This document shows positions 15,091 to 17,241 of a DNA stretch of 17,241 nt, in pieces (position 1 is the stretch's first letter; each line of letters begins with the position of its first letter). Both the position numbers and the translations under genes were made by a program. Source of the stretch: UBA6770 sp965661115 (lineage in GTDB: Bacteria > Bacteroidota > Bacteroidia > Flavobacteriales_G > Salibacteraceae); contig CBFICO010000053.1 of the NCBI GenBank assembly GCA_965661115.1, positions 1 through 17,241 of the forward strand, given 5' to 3'. A model generated the notes under the pieces. It made no database searches. It was not told the origin of the DNA and worked only from the letters and a program-made list of their open reading frames with translations.

Positions 15091-15098
15091 TAGTTTTG
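15091..15098 (+). promoter_or_regulatory. Candidate -7 promoter box (TAGTTTTG) before the lipid-linked sugar transferase
   Basis: TAGTTTTG exactly matches TAnnTTTG in the 62-base gap after rfbC and ends 8 bases before the ATG at 15107, so the leader would be only a few bases. A poor -33 match (GTG at 15068-15070) has a spacing of 20. It would start a separate transcript for the transferase, the transglycosylase and perhaps uvrA. Confidence 0.42.
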
Positions 15099-15106
15099 AA
15101 TAGCCT

Positions 15107-16204
15107 ATGGAGACCCTTGTAGTCTATAAGTATGTTGGAATATTTTGCTTTTCAGTTGCCTTGTCAGCGCTGATGAATACAATATTCCTGAAGTTTTCAA
15201 AAAACTTAGGCCGCCGCAATGTGGTTGAAACCATTGTGCGTTGGTCACCAGTTTCAAAACCTGCTTTGGGTGGAATTAGCTTCTACATTATTTTCTTGGT
15301 AACCTACATGCTTTACACACTCTTCTTCCACCCTACAATAATTCACATGAATGTGCAACACATAGGGATTTTAATTGCTGCAGGAATGGCTTTTTTAATG
15401 GGTTTATCAGACGATGCATACAACACAAATGCGCTACTCAAATTTTTGGTGCAGGTTGCCTGTGGAGGCGTGCTGATTATAACTGGAACATATATTTCAT
15501 TTTTTGATATAGCTGTTTTCAATTACATACTCACCATATTGTGGGTTGTTGCTGTTATGAATTCTATAAACATGCTCGATAACATGGATGGAATTACCAC
15601 TATAGTCTCAGCATTCATAATCTTTTGTGCAATTAGCGCTGCTTGGTTAAGCCCTACTCTGAATCATTTTCACATAACCTCAATGATTGGAGTAGTTGGA
15701 GCTTTAATTGGTTTTCTTTTTTACAACTGGAACCCTTCTAAAATGTTTATGGGAGATACAGGAAGTCAGTTTTTGGGATTCTTTTTAGCAGCTGTTGGTA
15801 TTATTTATTTCTGGAATAATCAAGCAATTGGGGTTTCTGATGAAGCGATTTCAAAGCAATTGGTAATTGTTCTAATTGCATTTGTAATTCCAATTAGTGA
15901 CACACTCACCGTAATAATAAATCGATTACGAAGAGGTCAATCGCCTTTTGTTGGTGGAAAAGACCATACTACGCATCACATTTCATACTTAGGATTAAGC
16001 GATAGAAATGTAGCTCAAATATTTGCTGGCATTGCAACTATTAGCTTTATTCTAGTCAACATTATTGTGAACGTTTATAAGGTTTGGGATGTTAAATACA
16101 CAATGCTGTTTGGGAGTTGGTTTATAATAGTTTTCGGAGTACTGTTTGGAATTACGCAATTACCTAAAACAAAAAAAAGATTTAAAGAAGTAAATGGAAT
16201 TTAA
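15107..16204 (+). CDS. WecA/MraY-like undecaprenyl-phosphate sugar-1-phosphate transferase
   Basis: A 365-residue polytopic inner-membrane protein with about ten hydrophobic segments, of the glycosyltransferase 4 (MraY/WecA/TagO) superfamily. It transfers a sugar-1-phosphate from a UDP-sugar to undecaprenyl phosphate, the first committed step of lipid-linked polymer synthesis. Cytoplasmic loop signatures are visible: GLSDD (D102, D103, Mg/lipid-phosphate site), NMLDNMDG (155-162), MFMGDTGS with D217, and HTTHH (H287, H290, H291), the sugar-selective loop. It matches the WecA-type HxxHH pattern better than MraY, so a HexNAc-phosphate is the likely substrate. The gene sits next to the export genes and probably initiates the exopolysaccharide repeat unit, though a role in another cell-surface glycan cannot be excluded. 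Its end overlaps the next gene by 11 bases. Confidence 0.92.
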   Translation: METLVVYKYVGIFCFSVALSALMNTIFLKFSKNLGRRNVVETIVRWSPVSKPALGGISFYIIFLVTYMLYTLFFHPTIIHMNVQHIGILIAAGMAFLMGLSDDAYNTNALLKFLVQVACGGVLIITGTYISFFDIAVFNYILTILWVVAVMNSINMLDNMDGITTIVSAFIIFCAISAAWLSPTLNHFHITSMIGVVGALIGFLFYNWNPSKMFMGDTGSQFLGFFLAAVGIIYFWNNQAIGVSDEAISKQLVIVLIAFVIPISDTLTVIINRLRRGQSPFVGGKDHTTHHISYLGLSDRNVAQIFAGIATISFILVNIIVNVYKVWDVKYTMLFGSWFIIVFGVLFGITQLPKTKKRFKEVNGI

Positions 16205-17186
16205 AGTGTCAAAAGCTGTTCTTATTGTAATTACCACTGCGCTGGTTTCCAGCTTTAGCTTGTACTTATTTACCTACTCAACTTACGAAGAAAAAGAAGA
16301 CCTTTCTTACCAAAAAGTATTTGAAGCCAACCATAAAATCTTTGCTCTTAACCTTCCCAAAACTATTGATTTTGCTGGAGAAAATGTTCCTTTAAACCTA
16401 ATTGACGTTCGTGAAAAATTAGATCGAGAAATGCACGTTAACACCTACTGGCAGTCCAATACACTCCTTTTCATTAAACGATCTCACCGTTGGTTTCCGA
16501 TAATTGAAAAAATACTAGCTGAAGAAGAAATCCCCAATGACTTTAAATATTTAGCATTAATTGAAAGTGGGTTAACTCAAATAGTATCGCCTGCAGGTGC
16601 TGCCGGATTTTGGCAAATTATGAAAAGGACTGGACCTGAATATGGCTTAACAGTAAATAGTGAAGTTGATGAACGTTATCACATTGAAAAATCAACTTAT
16701 GCAGCATGTAAATACTTAAAAGAAGCAAAGGAAAAGTTTGGCAGTTGGACACTGGCCGCTACTTCATACAACATGGGGCAAACTGGGTTGCAAAAACAAT
16801 TGGAAAAACAAAAAGTAAGTAACTACTACGATTTACTCTTAAACTCAGAAACTTCGCGCTACTTGTTCAGAATAATAGCAGCCAAACACATTTTGAGTAA
16901 CGCAGACCAGTTTGGATTTAATTTCAGACCCAAAGACCTCTACCCTTCAATTGAATATGAAGTTGTTTCGGTAGATTCAAGCATTTCGAGTTTTGTAGAT
17001 TTTGCTGCGGAGCAAGGTATTAATTACAAGGTGCTGAAATACCTAAACCCTTGGTTACGCTCCAAAAAACTTTACAACAAAACCCGCGATACATTTGAAA
17101 TCAAAATTCCAACGGAGCGTTACAAATCAATGCTTCAAACACAACTACCAGAAATAGAAGTGGACACTAATAGCTCTTCTAACTAA
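16194..17186 (+). CDS. Lytic transglycosylase (SLT/MltD-like)
   Basis: A 330-residue envelope enzyme that cleaves the MurNAc-GlcNAc bond of peptidoglycan with formation of 1,6-anhydro ends. Residues about 7-27 are a hydrophobic signal or membrane anchor (VLIVITTALVSSFSLYLF) without a lipobox cysteine. The SLT domain (about 105-230) has the catalytic glutamate E124 in ALIESGL, then 'SPAGAAGFWQIMKRTGPEYGL' and 'WTLAATSYNMG', the conserved active-site Tyr-Asn element. A C-terminal region of about 60 residues ('SSFVDFAAEQGINYKVLKYLNPWL') looks like a degenerate LysM-type domain for cell-wall binding. It starts inside the preceding transferase gene, with an 11-base overlap, implying translational coupling. 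A role in opening the wall for the polysaccharide export complex is a reasonable inference. Housekeeping wall turnover is the alternative. Confidence 0.9.
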   Translation: MEFKVSKAVLIVITTALVSSFSLYLFTYSTYEEKEDLSYQKVFEANHKIFALNLPKTIDFAGENVPLNLIDVREKLDREMHVNTYWQSNTLLFIKRSHRWFPIIEKILAEEEIPNDFKYLALIESGLTQIVSPAGAAGFWQIMKRTGPEYGLTVNSEVDERYHIEKSTYAACKYLKEAKEKFGSWTLAATSYNMGQTGLQKQLEKQKVSNYYDLLLNSETSRYLFRIIAAKHILSNADQFGFNFRPKDLYPSIEYEVVSVDSSISSFVDFAAEQGINYKVLKYLNPWLRSKKLYNKTRDTFEIKIPTERYKSMLQTQLPEIEVDTNSSSN

Positions 17187-17187
17187 C

Positions 17188-17241
17188 ATGGCAGAAGAGT
17201 ATTTAGAAGTTTATGGTGCGCGCGAGAACAACCTAAAAAAC
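17188..17241 (+). CDS. uvrA: Excinuclease ABC subunit A, N-terminal fragment (partial)
   Basis: An ATG one base after the transglycosylase stop opens 18 codons that run off the right edge. They read MAEEYLEVYGARENNLKN. The GARENNLKN element is the highly conserved opening strand of UvrA, the DNA-damage recognition ATPase of nucleotide excision repair, just ahead of its first Walker A motif. The fragment is too short to confirm any domain, but this motif is rarely seen elsewhere. Whether it shares the transcript of the transglycosylase cannot be told, though the spacing suggests it. Confidence 0.85.
   Translation, partial: MAEEYLEVYGARENNLKN

Overview
The window most likely comes from a member of the Bacteroidota, probably Flavobacteriales-like. 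It is AT-rich. A short secreted protein carries a type IX secretion (T9SS) type A C-terminal sorting domain. Start codons follow A-rich stretches rather than Shine-Dalgarno sequences. Several intergenic gaps hold the Bacteroidota -7 promoter box TAnnTTTG. Apart from the first gene, which points left and leaves the window, everything is on the plus strand and tightly packed. The longest gap is about 137 bases, so there is no gene-free stretch over 300 bases. I see no tRNA, rRNA, CRISPR array, insertion sequence or prophage.

Left part (1-2848): a partial AraC-type regulator on the minus strand is divergent from an SRPBCC-fold protein. Next come a heavy-metal permease of the SO_0444 type, fused to a C-terminal HMA metal-binding domain, and a bacterial PH-domain protein 9 bases downstream of it.

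Middle (2849-7960): pyrR and pyrB overlap by 4 bases and form a pyrimidine unit. A second unit holds a STAS-domain protein, a small T9SS cargo protein and ribonuclease Z, with junctions of 1-base overlap and 1-base gap. A dihydrolipoyl dehydrogenase gene follows and ends at a clear intrinsic terminator (7924-7960), which is the cleanest transcription boundary in the window.

Right part (8045-17241): an exopolysaccharide or capsule locus. It contains an asparagine-synthase-type amidotransferase, a GT4 glycosyltransferase, a Wza-like outer-membrane export lipoprotein, a Wzc-like tyrosine autokinase with a striking Gly-Tyr tail, RmlC (dTDP-rhamnose branch) and a WecA/MraY-like undecaprenyl-phosphate sugar-phosphate transferase. 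A lytic transglycosylase overlaps the transferase by 11 bases, and the first 18 codons of uvrA close the window. Together these fit lipid-linked repeat-unit initiation, sugar supply, chain extension, and length control and export across the envelope. No Wzx flippase or Wzy polymerase is in view.

I found no convincing new biological system. The points most worth checking are the Tyr-rich kinase tail and its underlying hexanucleotide repeat, the secreted protein embedded between a STAS protein and RNase Z, promoter boxes lying almost on the start codons, and the possible role of the AsnB-type enzyme in sugar amidation.
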